Source: Hoyosella altamirensis
Lineage (GTDB): Bacteria; Actinomycetota; Actinomycetes; Mycobacteriales; Mycobacteriaceae
Assembly: GCF_014191505.1 (NCBI RefSeq)
Contig: NZ_JACHWS010000001.1
Coordinates: 1,612,001-1,676,000 of the forward strand
Reading direction: 5' to 3'
DNA: 64,000 nt
Made by a program: the position numbers and the translations under genes. The notes beneath the pieces were generated by a model. It ran no database searches and was not told the DNA's origin. It saw nothing but the letters and a program-made list of their open reading frames with translations. Positions 18,264-27,453 of the stretch are shown here, one piece after another; within the stretch, counting starts at the first letter, position 1, and each line of letters starts with the position of its first letter.

Positions 18264-19520
18264 GTGATGCACCCCGGTGTTGTTGACTCCTGGATTCGTT
18301 CACCTGAAGACGCAATCCACCTCATCAGCGAGCACACAATCACGCCTGCCGCGGACTTTACGGTTGGGGCTGAACTCGAATGGCTCGTGATTCGTAAATC
18401 GCATCCAGCCCATCGTGTTTCCGTGGAAGAAATCGCGCGTGCACTCGGTGTCTACGCGCCCAACGGCAACGGGCGTTCCGCACCGTTTCCCCGCGGATCC
18501 ACGCTTACCCTCGAACCGGGCGGGCAGGTTGAACTATCGAGCGCACCAGCATCGTCCGCGTCCGCGGTCATCGACGCGCTCACTACCGATTCCACGGTGC
18601 TGCGCGCATGTCTCGCCCATGAGTCGCTCGAACTCGTAAGCGCCGCCGCCGACACGGTCCGAGCCCCACAGCGGATCCTCGATGCGCCCCGCTACCAGGC
18701 CATGGAGACAGCATTCGACCGTAACGGGCCCGCGGGTCGCGTGATGATGACGAACACGGCAGCGGCGCAAGTGTGCGTTTCTGCCGGGACGTCGATGGCG
18801 GACGCAGCTCAGCGGTGGGCGATGCTGAACGAAGCGGGGCCTGCACTCCTCGCGGCGTTCGCTTCGTCTCCCCGAGTCGCTGGGGGGCTTCCCGGCCGCT
18901 GGGAGTCACAACGCATGCGGTCCTGGTTCACGCTCGATCCGCAACGAACCACCTTGCCCGACGGATGCGGCGCCACGGACGAATATGCCCGATGGGCGCT
19001 GACGGTGCCTCTGTTGTGTGTGCGCCGCGATGGCGGCTGCTGGGATGCGCCTCCCGGCCTGACACTCGCGGACTGGATCGATATGGGCGGGACCTCGAAA
19101 GATCTGGGTTTTCTCCCCACGCCGTATCCCACTGCTGACGATGTGCTCTACCACCTCAGCACGCTCTTCCCGCCTGTTCGTCCACGCGGCTACTTTGAGG
19201 TGCGCTACCTCGATCAGCAACCGGGCAGTCAATGGCGGGCCGCCGTCGCTGTGGTGAGCACACTCGCCCAATCGGCATCCACCGTCAGCGCGTGCCGCGA
19301 AATTGTCGCTGGAACGACGCACCTATGGCATGAGGCTGCCCGGCTCGGAATGCGGCACCCTGATCTCCGCGCGGCCGCCGGGGAACTCCTCGCCCTCGCG
19401 GCCAGCCGCGCGGCGAGTCCCACACTCTCTGAACTCATCTCGCAATACCGCGGGGACAAACAGCGACTCGCTATGGCGACCGCGCCGACGGCACGCACGC
19501 CGCCACGAGGAGAAGTATGA
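18264..19520 (+). CDS. egtA: Glutamate-cysteine ligase of ergothioneine biosynthesis
   Basis: An ATP-dependent ligase (418 residues) forming gamma-glutamylcysteine, the sulfur donor for ergothioneine in actinobacteria. FTVGAELEWLVI holds the Mg-binding Glu pair of the GCS2 fold, VMMTNTAAAQVCVSAG the central sheet, and RPRGYFEVRYLDQQPG the ATP/Mg site. Identity is fixed by the neighbours: egtB overlaps it by 4 bp, followed by egtC and egtD. The start is GTG 18264 or ATG 18267. Confidence 0.92.
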   Translation: MMHPGVVDSWIRSPEDAIHLISEHTITPAADFTVGAELEWLVIRKSHPAHRVSVEEIARALGVYAPNGNGRSAPFPRGSTLTLEPGGQVELSSAPASSASAVIDALTTDSTVLRACLAHESLELVSAAADTVRAPQRILDAPRYQAMETAFDRNGPAGRVMMTNTAAAQVCVSAGTSMADAAQRWAMLNEAGPALLAAFASSPRVAGGLPGRWESQRMRSWFTLDPQRTTLPDGCGATDEYARWALTVPLLCVRRDGGCWDAPPGLTLADWIDMGGTSKDLGFLPTPYPTADDVLYHLSTLFPPVRPRGYFEVRYLDQQPGSQWRAAVAVVSTLAQSASTVSACREIVAGTTHLWHEAARLGMRHPDLRAAAGELLALAASRAASPTLSELISQYRGDKQRLAMATAPTARTPPRGEV

Positions 19521-20830
19521 CCAGAGAAGAATTGCGCACCGATATCGCGATCATCCTCGACCGTGCGCGTAAGCGGACGAGTCTGCTCACCGAGACTGTG
19601 AGTGACGAGGAACTCTGTGCCCAGCACTCACCGTTAATGAGTCCGCTCGTATGGGATCTCGCCCATATCGGTAACCAGGAAGAGCTGTGGCTCGTGCGGG
19701 ACCTCGGAGGGCGGGAGCCGGTCCGAAAAGACATTGACGAACTTTACGACGCATTCCAGCATCCCCGTGCAAGTCGGCCTCAGCTGCCGCTGCTCAGCCC
19801 CTCGGAGGCTCGCGGATACGTGAGGACGGTGCGCGACAAAGTTCTTGATGTCCTCGACCACACTCCGCTATATGGAACACCGTTGAGTGATCATGGCTTC
19901 GCGTTCGGGATGATCGCCCAGCATGAACAGCAGCATGACGAAACGATGCTCGCCACCCATCAGCTTCGGCGTGGCAGTGCGGCACTCCATGCTGCTCCGC
20001 CGCCACCGAAGTCGGCAGCAGTGGGTGGTGAGGCAGTTGTCCCTGCTGGCCCGTTCGAAATGGGAACTAGCAGTGACCCTTGGGCGCTGGACAATGAACG
20101 CCCCGCACACAACGTTCATGTCGATGCGTTCGCGATCGCGCGCGCACCGGTCACCAATGGCGAGTACATCGAATTCATCGGGGACGGCGGCTACTCCCGA
20201 TCCGGGTTGTGGTCCGAGGCGGGATGGGCACACCGCAATGCTAGTGACCTCACAGCACCGCTTTTCTGGCGTCAGGATAGTGACGGCGTCTGGTGGCGGC
20301 GCCGCTTCGGTCTCGTCGAGGAAGTTCCGCTCGACGAGCCCGTGGTGCATGTGTCGTTTCACGAGGCTGAAGCATTCGCCCGGTGGGCAGGTAAGCGACT
20401 GCCCACCGAGGCGGAATGGGAGAAGGCTGCGCGCTGGGACCCCACGACTGGCCGTTCTCGGCGTTACCCATGGGGTGACGAAGCACCGTCTGCGGAACGC
20501 GCGAACCTCGGGCAGCGGCACCTCCAGCCTGCAACCGTGGGCGCCTATCCCGCCGGTGCGTCCCCGCTTGGCGTCCACCAGTTGATCGGGGATGTGTGGG
20601 AATGGACCTCAACGCACTTTCGTGGATATCCGGGGTTCCGCTATTTCCCCTACGCCGAATACTCGGAAGTCTTCTTCGGTACCGCACACCGTGTTCTGCG
20701 GGGCGGTTCGTTCGGCACCGACGAAGTCGCGGTCCGGGGGACGTTCCGCAACTGGGACTATCCGGTCCGTCGGCAGATCTTCGCGGGCTTCCGGCTTGCA
20801 CGTGACGCGGAGCAGGACGAGAACATCTGA
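19517..20830 (+). CDS. egtB: Hercynine oxygenase (sulfoxide synthase)
   Basis: A non-heme iron enzyme of 437 residues that couples hercynine with gamma-glutamylcysteine using O2. N-terminal DinB-like four-helix bundle: LAHIGNQEELW and HEQQHDETML supply the three iron-binding histidines. The C-terminal formylglycine-generating-enzyme-like domain contains RLPTEAEWEKAAR, GDVWEWTSTHF and VLRGGSFGT. Length and motif order are as in mycobacterial EgtB. ATGA overlap with egtA and a 2-bp gap to egtC indicate translational coupling. Confidence 0.95.
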   Translation: MTREELRTDIAIILDRARKRTSLLTETVSDEELCAQHSPLMSPLVWDLAHIGNQEELWLVRDLGGREPVRKDIDELYDAFQHPRASRPQLPLLSPSEARGYVRTVRDKVLDVLDHTPLYGTPLSDHGFAFGMIAQHEQQHDETMLATHQLRRGSAALHAAPPPPKSAAVGGEAVVPAGPFEMGTSSDPWALDNERPAHNVHVDAFAIARAPVTNGEYIEFIGDGGYSRSGLWSEAGWAHRNASDLTAPLFWRQDSDGVWWRRRFGLVEEVPLDEPVVHVSFHEAEAFARWAGKRLPTEAEWEKAARWDPTTGRSRRYPWGDEAPSAERANLGQRHLQPATVGAYPAGASPLGVHQLIGDVWEWTSTHFRGYPGFRYFPYAEYSEVFFGTAHRVLRGGSFGTDEVAVRGTFRNWDYPVRRQIFAGFRLARDAEQDENI

Positions 20831-20832
20831 CT

Positions 20833-21585
20833 ATGTGCCGTCACCTCGCCTACCTAGGACCGCGTGTGTCCGTGCGTGACTTACTCACCGATGGGGAGCA
20901 CTCGCTGCTCAATCAATCGTTCCAGCCTCGGGATATGCGGCGCGGCGGCGTCATCAACGCGGACGGCTACGGGGCTGCCTGGTGGGACTCGTCAGACCTG
21001 CGCAGGTACCGGTCCATCAAGCCAATCTGGGCTGACGCGTCAGGTTTTGAAACGCTCGGCGCTGTCGGCGGAAACGCCGTTCTTGCCGCCGTGCGAAGCG
21101 CCACGATCGGTATGCCTGTTATCGAAACTGCGTGCGCCCCGTTTATCGACGGTTCATGGGCATTCAGTCACAACGGCTTCGTCGCTGGCTGGCCCGCCTC
21201 GCTGGCCGAGCAGGCCCGGGATCTTCCGGTCACCGACCTCATGACATTGGAGGCTCCCACGGACTCTGCCGTTCTGTGGGCACTGCTGCGTCACCAGTGC
21301 GCGCCCGACGCAAGCACTGGGGAGTGGGCAGCTGCCGTCGCTGAACTCACCAACAGGGTGCGTGAGAGCGCGCCCGGCTCCAGATTGAACTTCCTGCTCA
21401 GCAATGGCTTGCAGATAATCGCGACAACGTGCGTTCACGCACTTTCCGTTCTGCTCACTGACGACAGTGTGCTTGTCGCAAGTGAACCCACCACTGATGA
21501 CAAAGGTTGGCGGCACATCAAAGATGGACAACTCATCGTTGCCGAACCTGGACGCCTCAGCATCACGCCACTAAACCGCCAGTAG
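20833..21585 (+). CDS. egtC: Gamma-glutamyl hercynylcysteine S-oxide hydrolase
   Basis: An N-terminal-nucleophile class II glutamine amidotransferase-like hydrolase of 250 residues, removing glutamate from the EgtB product. The catalytic Cys is residue 2 (MCRHLAYLG) and is exposed when Met is removed. AAVRSATIGMPVIETACAPF and WAFSHNGFVAGW are the typical substrate-binding strands. It sits between egtB (2-bp gap) and egtD (5-bp gap). Confidence 0.94.
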   Translation: MCRHLAYLGPRVSVRDLLTDGEHSLLNQSFQPRDMRRGGVINADGYGAAWWDSSDLRRYRSIKPIWADASGFETLGAVGGNAVLAAVRSATIGMPVIETACAPFIDGSWAFSHNGFVAGWPASLAEQARDLPVTDLMTLEAPTDSAVLWALLRHQCAPDASTGEWAAAVAELTNRVRESAPGSRLNFLLSNGLQIIATTCVHALSVLLTDDSVLVASEPTTDDKGWRHIKDGQLIVAEPGRLSITPLNRQ

Positions 21586-21590
21586 GAGCT

Positions 21591-22592
21591 ATGACGAAGC
21601 CGCATCGCATTGATATGCACGTCGACCCCATCAACCGTGAGGCGTCGCTGATTTCTGATGTGCAGCAGGGCCTTTCACACCGCCCGCGCTCGCTGCCTCC
21701 CAAATGGTTCTATGATGCCGCGGGGAGTGAACTGTTCGAGGCGATCACCCAGCTACCTGAGTACTACCCCACACGCACGGAACGGGCTCTGCTGCGTGAG
21801 TGCGCTTCCGAGATTGCCGCGCTGACGCACGCGGAGACCCTCGTCGAGCTGGGTTCGGGTTCGTCCGAGAAGACGCAGCTGCTGATCGATGCTCTCCTCG
21901 CTGCCGGGAACCTCACAACGTACGTGGCCCAGGATGTCTCCGAAAGTGCACTTCTCGGTGCGATGAACGACATCGCCGATCGTTATCCAACGCTGGATCT
22001 GCACGGCGTGGTGAGTGACTTTTCGGCAGGGGAATTTCGGGACGGATTACGTTCCCTGCCGCACTATCCGGACAGCCTGCTCGCCTTCCTAGGCGGCACG
22101 ATCGGAAATCTCGTACCCGAGGAACGAGCACATTTCTTTGCCGCTGTGAGGCAGAAACTCAAGCCTGGAGAACATCTGCTCATCGGCGTGGGGCTTATCG
22201 CAGAGGAATCTGCCATGATTGCGGCTTACGATGACGCAGCCGGCGTTACTGCTCGTTTCAACAAGAATGTCCTCAACGTGCTTAATCGCGAACTAGGGGC
22301 AGACTTTCCAGTTGATAAGTTCAGGCACGTCGCGGTCTGGGACCGGGCCAACTCGTGGATTGAAATGCGTTTGCGTGCTGTCGAAACCATGACGGTCCAG
22401 GTAAAACGCGCGGAGCTTTCGCTTCAGCTAGCTGAAGGTGAGGAGATCCGAACAGAGATTTCCGCGAAATTCGATCTCGCGGCCTTTTTGGCGGAACTTG
22501 AAGACGCTGGCTTCTCCCGGGTTACTGACTGGCGCGATCCAGTGGACCGTTTCGCGCTCATCCTCGTAAATGCCTTACCGGCCAGTATCTGA
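21591..22592 (+). CDS. egtD: L-histidine N-alpha-methyltransferase
   Basis: A 333-residue SAM-dependent enzyme making hercynine from histidine by three methylations, the first step of ergothioneine synthesis. PKWFYDAAGSELFEAITQLPEYYPTRTE is characteristic (segments PKWFYDAAGS and PEYYPTRTE); LVELGSGSSEKT is the SAM-binding loop and FLGGTIGNL a second family motif. The start at 21591 follows TAGGAGCT and avoids the overlap of the longest frame with egtC. No egtE C-S lyase gene follows, so that step must be encoded elsewhere or done by a general PLP lyase. Confidence 0.94.
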   Translation: MTKPHRIDMHVDPINREASLISDVQQGLSHRPRSLPPKWFYDAAGSELFEAITQLPEYYPTRTERALLRECASEIAALTHAETLVELGSGSSEKTQLLIDALLAAGNLTTYVAQDVSESALLGAMNDIADRYPTLDLHGVVSDFSAGEFRDGLRSLPHYPDSLLAFLGGTIGNLVPEERAHFFAAVRQKLKPGEHLLIGVGLIAEESAMIAAYDDAAGVTARFNKNVLNVLNRELGADFPVDKFRHVAVWDRANSWIEMRLRAVETMTVQVKRAELSLQLAEGEEIRTEISAKFDLAAFLAELEDAGFSRVTDWRDPVDRFALILVNALPASI

Positions 22593-22699
22593 CGTTTTGG
22601 CCACGGGAACATTACGGTCACATAAGGATTTCCCACCGCACTGCCACACGCCTATACCATAAGGAGAGGGTCGGAAACAGCATTTTTAGGTGGTGTGTG

Positions 22700-23260
22700 A
22701 TGAAGAAAACACTCTCGGCCCTGGCGGGATCGGTTCTCATAGCCGGTGCACTAGCTGTAGTGCCAGCGTCGACCGCTTCTGCGACTCCTGCCCCGTATTG
22801 CGGGATCACGTGGGGTTCTCTGAATAAGTCGCAGATGCAGATGACGACGGCATCGGTGGTGAATGTCCGCTCAGGGCGGCACAACTGCTTCGATCGGCTC
22901 GTAGTTGATGTTGCCGGGCCGGTAACGGGTTACTACGCGGAGTACGTAGACACTGTGCGACATGATGGCTCAGGACACCCGGTGCCGCTACGCGGAGGCG
23001 CGTACCTCCAATTCATCGTTCAGGCACCCGCGTATGACCAGCATGGCAACCAGACGTACAGACCTGCCAATAATCGTGAGCTGGTCAACGTCAACGGCTA
23101 CCAGACGTTCCGGCAGGTTGCATGGGCTGGAACATTCGAAGGCCAGACGACATTCGGGGTCGGCGTCCGCGCTCGCCTGCCGTTCCGTGTCTTCACCCTC
23201 GACGGCCCTGGCGACTATCACAGCCGGGTTGTCATCGACGTCGCACACTACTGGCACTAG
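22700..23260 (+). CDS. Secreted AMIN-like domain protein
   Basis: A 186-residue product with a clear Sec signal (MKKTLSALAGSVLIAGALAV, cleavage near ASA-TPAP). The mature part has the actinobacterial AMIN-like pattern: VVNVRSGRHNCFDRLVVDVAG, YYAEYVD, LQFIVQAPAYD, FRVFTLDGPGDYHSRVVIDV. Two cysteines (CGITWG and HNCFDR) could form a disulfide. Probable envelope protein with carbohydrate-binding role, unproven. AGGTGG precedes the ATG; GTG 22697 is possible. Its stop overlaps the convergent nuclease/helicase stop by 4 bp. Confidence 0.8.
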   Translation: MKKTLSALAGSVLIAGALAVVPASTASATPAPYCGITWGSLNKSQMQMTTASVVNVRSGRHNCFDRLVVDVAGPVTGYYAEYVDTVRHDGSGHPVPLRGGAYLQFIVQAPAYDQHGNQTYRPANNRELVNVNGYQTFRQVAWAGTFEGQTTFGVGVRARLPFRVFTLDGPGDYHSRVVIDVAHYWH

Positions 23261-26200
23261 CGCGAGAGTTCGCCCGCCTCGCACACGGTTAGAAAAGCTC
23301 CGAGTTCTTCGAGCCCGTGCGGGGTGGTCGGCATGAACTCGGTGAGCGTCGGCGACCGCACAATCATCGCGAGCCACTGCCCGCGTGAAATGGCGACGTT
23401 AAGCCGATTGCGGTTGAGCAGAAAGCTCATGCCACGGGGCACGTCTTCGATAGCGGACGCGGTCATCGACACAATAGCGACAGCAGCCTGGCGGCCCTGG
23501 AACTTGTCGACAGTGCCCGCCATCACCTGGTTAAGCCCGGCCATGCGCAGCTCAGCGAGAATTGTGTTGACCTGGGCGTTATAGGGTGCAACCACGATGA
23601 CATCCTGCTGCTCGAGTAATCGTTCGGCGCCGCGTTTCGGGCGCCAGGGTGTGCCGAGAATCTTCTGGATCTCGGCACATATCGCACGGGCTTCCTCTCC
23701 GGATGCGGTTGAATTGCCCGTATGGGGAACCGTGATTGTCCTCAAGCCGGGCGGTATTCCGGTGAGGAGCCGCGCAGTGGTCACGGACTCTTCACTTGTC
23801 AGCCGTCCTTCATAGGAGAGGCCCGAGACCACACCGCAAAGCGCAGGGTGCATGCGGAAGGTGCGCTCAAGGAAATAGCCGAATTCGGAGGGGATAGTGC
23901 CGTGGTCCCCTATCAGCCAGCCCAGCGCTGACTCGTCGACGGGTTCCGGGTGGGTCCCCTGACTGACCTGCGGGAGCTGTTGCGGATCCCCCAGAAGCAT
24001 CAGGTTGCGGGCGGCCGCTGATACAGCGATCGTGTTCGCGAGGGAAAACTGGCCAGCTTCGTCGATGACGAGAAGGTCCAGCGAACCCGCAGGAACCTGG
24101 TTCGGGTTGGCAAACGTCCATGCCGTGCCACCGACTACGGCTCCCCCGCTGCAGCTCTCCAGCGCACCGGCAATAGCGTTACGCGACCCGAGGGTCGTCC
24201 ACAGAGATGATCCGAGTCGGTTGTCGGGTTTGAAGACCTGGGATCCCGGCACATGCGCTTCGACGATGCAGTCGAGCATGTTTTCGACAACCGAGTGGGA
24301 CTGGGCAACCACGCCCACTCGCCACCCGTGCTTCAGGACAAGCTCCGCAATGACCTTTGAACCCGTGTAAGTCTTGCCGGTGCCGGGAGGACCTTGTACC
24401 GCCAGGTAGGAATGGTCGAGGTCACGCAGCGTCGCGATGATCGCTGCCGCAGTCTCGTTCGGAGCTGTGGGCGCGACAGGACCCGCGCCCGACAGAGTGC
24501 GCGGAGGTATCCGTCGCAAAACGTCCACCGCAGCTGTCCTCGGAATCTGCGGCCACTGGTCGGCGAAGCTCTCGGCGATGCGCTCGATTGCGTCCTTCAG
24601 GGGCTGCGCGGATGGGGGCGGCCCTGGAGTAATCGCGACGGGTGCGTCGCTGTGCGGCTCAGCGCCCTTCGGACATTTCTCTTCGAGGTAGATACATTCG
24701 TCGGATACAGGCAAACCGAGCTCATGGCAGCGTGTACTGCTCAGCAACTGCGCGGTGGTGAAGCCGCGGGCTCCTGGGACTGGCTGACGCGCACTTTGCG
24801 GGCTCGGTGCGTCGTACAGCGCAAACACATCGCCTCCCGCGCGGAGGGTGGCACCGTTTGGTGCTTCACCAGCGATCCGCAGCACGCGGCGAGGCACACG
24901 CTGCCTTGGTCCCATTGCCCAATCGCTCACCACGTCACAGCCTTCGATAAGGAACGCTTCAGAAGACTCCGCGAGGTCCGATACCGACGCCGATAGGCGA
25001 TCGAAATGCCCCCACCAGAATGGTTTGTCCTCACGCCAGTGGTAATTCATTGCCGCGGCGAACATCGCGGCTGTCTGTTGTTCCCCCGACCGCCGCATCT
25101 GGGGCAGTTCACCCGCGTATTCGAGGAGCTGCACTTCGAGCGGGGAAGTGTCGAACTCGCCGTTCGCGTCTTCAGCCGCTTCTGCAACGGGGTTGGCAAG
25201 GGGCACGCTTTCTGCCTGCGCGCACCGGGCAAGCCAGTTGCGGAGATGCAGTGTCGAATCGCAGTCATACCGGTTGTAATCCTCGATTGAGGCGAGTACT
25301 CCAGCGGCTTCCTCTGCTGCCCCAGATTCGGCCAGCCCTGTAAAGCGGGCGTATTCGGCAATCGAGTCGCCCGCGGTGGTAACGTCGCCGCCTCGCAGAT
25401 GTTCGCCCATGTACAACGGCTCGAGCTTCTTGATGCTGTACGACGGCTTGCCAACGCGAACTGCCTTGCGCACCAAAGGATAAAGGTCGACGAAGACATT
25501 GGCGCGCAGCAAGGTGTCGAGTGTGGCTTCGCATATGCCGTGGCGGCCGACGAGGCGACGCAGCGCGGTCTTTTCGTAGGGCGCGTAATGGTAGACGTGC
25601 ATATCCGGAAAACGCGCGCGCCGTTCGGTGACATACTCGAGGAAAGCGTGCAGCGCTCGCTTCTCTTCAGCACGATTGTGTGCCCAGAACGCACGGAAAG
25701 TGGTGTGCACGCCGGGGTCGTGGTCGATACGGGCGTCCGGTGCCTCCACGATTCCGAAGAGGTACTCGAGCCCCCAGTCTGTCGAGCCGTCCTCAGCCCA
25801 GAGTGGGTCACCTTCAAAATCGAAGAAAATATCGCCGGGACTTGGCTGGGGCAGTTCACGCAACGCGGCTGGGTTGTGAACAACGTAATGCGGCTGCCCC
25901 GTCCTTTCCTCCTCAACCTGCGCCCCAGCCTGTGCACGCAGCCTGGCAAGCGCGTCCGGTGAAATCCCAGGGACTGTCGTCTTCGGATCTAGCGCGGCGA
26001 GCTCGTCGAGCGTCCGCACCCCTGCCCGCTCAAGCCGGGCCCGCTGCACCGTGGTGAGGCCCGCCACCAGGATGACGTCGCGGGTTCGCGTGATTTCATC
26101 AGCAGCGAGATCACTGCGCACGTCGGCGCTGTACCGGGGGTCGCCCCACGCTACCGGCGCGTTCTGAGCAAGATGCCCACTCAGGATCAAGTCGAGGCGA

Positions 26201-26820
26201 GCCCGCCGCTGACGGTAAACGGGCAGAACGTCTGATAAACGGTGGTCAGTGATGGTGCCGTCACCGAGAACAAGATGCATGACCGGTGAGACGGCGACAC
26301 CCGCAGAGATCAACTGATCCGCATAGGCTGCGAGCTGCAAGAGTGCCGGTACACGCGCGTGACGTGAGAGCTTGGTGTCATAGACCGCGTACGCGGCACC
26401 ATCGGACGTGTCCTCACGTACCAGGAAGTCACAGAAACCCGCGAAACTCCCATCGAAGAACGTGCCCTGATAGATCACCGGCGCATTGTCCTCGATTGCC
26501 GCGAACGTCTCCGCTCGTGCCGCGACGAGCCCCTCCTCCGTGAACGAAGGACGCCCGAGGCTGACGACCTTGTCTCCGTGCTGATCGACGAACTTCTCCA
26601 GCAGCCGGTGCTCATGCGCATCGCCGAGCTCGGCCGTCCTGGCGAACATTGGATCCTCGATGGCCGCCGCGGCTGGATACCGGCCAAGCTTCATATCGAG
26701 AGTGCGCAGGAAATCGAACTCACTCGCCGCGGCGACCGCAAGATCGGTCGCGCTGTAGACCACCCGGGGGGCGTTCGAGTTGGATGCCTCATAGCCGGCA
26801 GCTGCTGGAAGAAGAAACAC
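23257..26820 (-). CDS. TM0106-type RecB-like nuclease fused to an SF1 helicase
   Basis: A large multidomain protein (1187 residues). Residues about 20-240: PD-(D/E)XK nuclease with GFCDFLV and a YDTK strand. About 245-300: helix-hairpin-helix-like LTTVQRARLERAGVRTLDELA. About 330-540: RNase-H-like exonuclease with FFDFEGDPLW, HVYHYAPYEK and NRYDCDST. About 800-1170: SF1 helicase with Walker A QGPPGTGKT (near 810), Walker B LLVIDEAGQ, LLGDPQQLPQ, VDKFQGRQA and LNVAISRG. Two nuclease folds with a helicase suggest DNA repair or defence against foreign DNA; no substrate is known to me. The start is GTG. It stands alone, with no defence genes beside it. Confidence 0.85.
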   Translation of the reverse strand: MFLLPAAAGYEASNSNAPRVVYSATDLAVAAASEFDFLRTLDMKLGRYPAAAAIEDPMFARTAELGDAHEHRLLEKFVDQHGDKVVSLGRPSFTEEGLVAARAETFAAIEDNAPVIYQGTFFDGSFAGFCDFLVREDTSDGAAYAVYDTKLSRHARVPALLQLAAYADQLISAGVAVSPVMHLVLGDGTITDHRLSDVLPVYRQRRARLDLILSGHLAQNAPVAWGDPRYSADVRSDLAADEITRTRDVILVAGLTTVQRARLERAGVRTLDELAALDPKTTVPGISPDALARLRAQAGAQVEEERTGQPHYVVHNPAALRELPQPSPGDIFFDFEGDPLWAEDGSTDWGLEYLFGIVEAPDARIDHDPGVHTTFRAFWAHNRAEEKRALHAFLEYVTERRARFPDMHVYHYAPYEKTALRRLVGRHGICEATLDTLLRANVFVDLYPLVRKAVRVGKPSYSIKKLEPLYMGEHLRGGDVTTAGDSIAEYARFTGLAESGAAEEAAGVLASIEDYNRYDCDSTLHLRNWLARCAQAESVPLANPVAEAAEDANGEFDTSPLEVQLLEYAGELPQMRRSGEQQTAAMFAAAMNYHWREDKPFWWGHFDRLSASVSDLAESSEAFLIEGCDVVSDWAMGPRQRVPRRVLRIAGEAPNGATLRAGGDVFALYDAPSPQSARQPVPGARGFTTAQLLSSTRCHELGLPVSDECIYLEEKCPKGAEPHSDAPVAITPGPPPSAQPLKDAIERIAESFADQWPQIPRTAAVDVLRRIPPRTLSGAGPVAPTAPNETAAAIIATLRDLDHSYLAVQGPPGTGKTYTGSKVIAELVLKHGWRVGVVAQSHSVVENMLDCIVEAHVPGSQVFKPDNRLGSSLWTTLGSRNAIAGALESCSGGAVVGGTAWTFANPNQVPAGSLDLLVIDEAGQFSLANTIAVSAAARNLMLLGDPQQLPQVSQGTHPEPVDESALGWLIGDHGTIPSEFGYFLERTFRMHPALCGVVSGLSYEGRLTSEESVTTARLLTGIPPGLRTITVPHTGNSTASGEEARAICAEIQKILGTPWRPKRGAERLLEQQDVIVVAPYNAQVNTILAELRMAGLNQVMAGTVDKFQGRQAAVAIVSMTASAIEDVPRGMSFLLNRNRLNVAISRGQWLAMIVRSPTLTEFMPTTPHGLEELGAFLTVCEAGELSR

Positions 26821-26881
26821 GCGCCTAGCCTAGGCGGCTCCTCTGACAGATATCGCATTCGTGGCTGGCGAACGGTGAGCG

Positions 26882-27268
26882 TCAGCGCTTGCCGGAATCA
26901 CTCCGGCCGAGTACGTGAAACGCCGCGAGTCCCAGCACGGCGATGACAGCGAATGCGGAGCTGGGGAGAACTGGACCGAGCATCGCACCACCGAATGGGG
27001 CACTGAAAAGCAGCGCCACCGCGAGAATAGCTATGATCAGGCCAGCGAGGATACCCACACCGCTGAGTTGCGCGACTGATAGCTGAGGCGGCAGCGGACT
27101 GCGGGCGGCGGCAAGGATCTGCGCAAGCGCCCGAGTGGCACCATGACGCCGCAGCGGTTCCTCGACGGTTCGTCCACGGTAGCTTCGGCGAAAATCTCGC
27201 GCTGTCGACGTGTGGACACCGCGGCTCACGGGTTTGCGGCGACTGCCGGAATTGTCTGCGCGCGCCAT
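26882..27268 (-). CDS. Small membrane protein with two predicted helices
   Basis: A product of 128 residues, very basic at the N-terminus (SRRKPVSRGVHTSTARDFRRSYRGR), then two hydrophobic segments (about 72-93, GILAGLIIAILAVALLF, and 103-121, AFAVIAVLGLAAFHVLG) and a charged tail. Family not recognised. GGAGGAGG before the ATG and normal codon use support it as real. It lies between the nuclease/helicase gene and the divergent ABC exporter. Confidence 0.65.
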   Translation of the reverse strand: MARADNSGSRRKPVSRGVHTSTARDFRRSYRGRTVEEPLRRHGATRALAQILAAARSPLPPQLSVAQLSGVGILAGLIIAILAVALLFSAPFGGAMLGPVLPSSAFAVIAVLGLAAFHVLGRSDSGKR

Positions 27269-27453
27269 GTGCTCGCAACCTCCTCCGGCATAACGTTCAA
27301 CTTTAGGTTGATTCTAAGCGCATCTGCGGGACCCCGTAACCGTGTTTCGCGGTTAGCTGCATCACGGTGAATTAGGTTCTTGCGTTAGCGAATTCAGGGT
27401 AAATCCCTCAGCCGCGTGCAATTCTTCAACACTTAGGGTTGACTTACCTGTTT

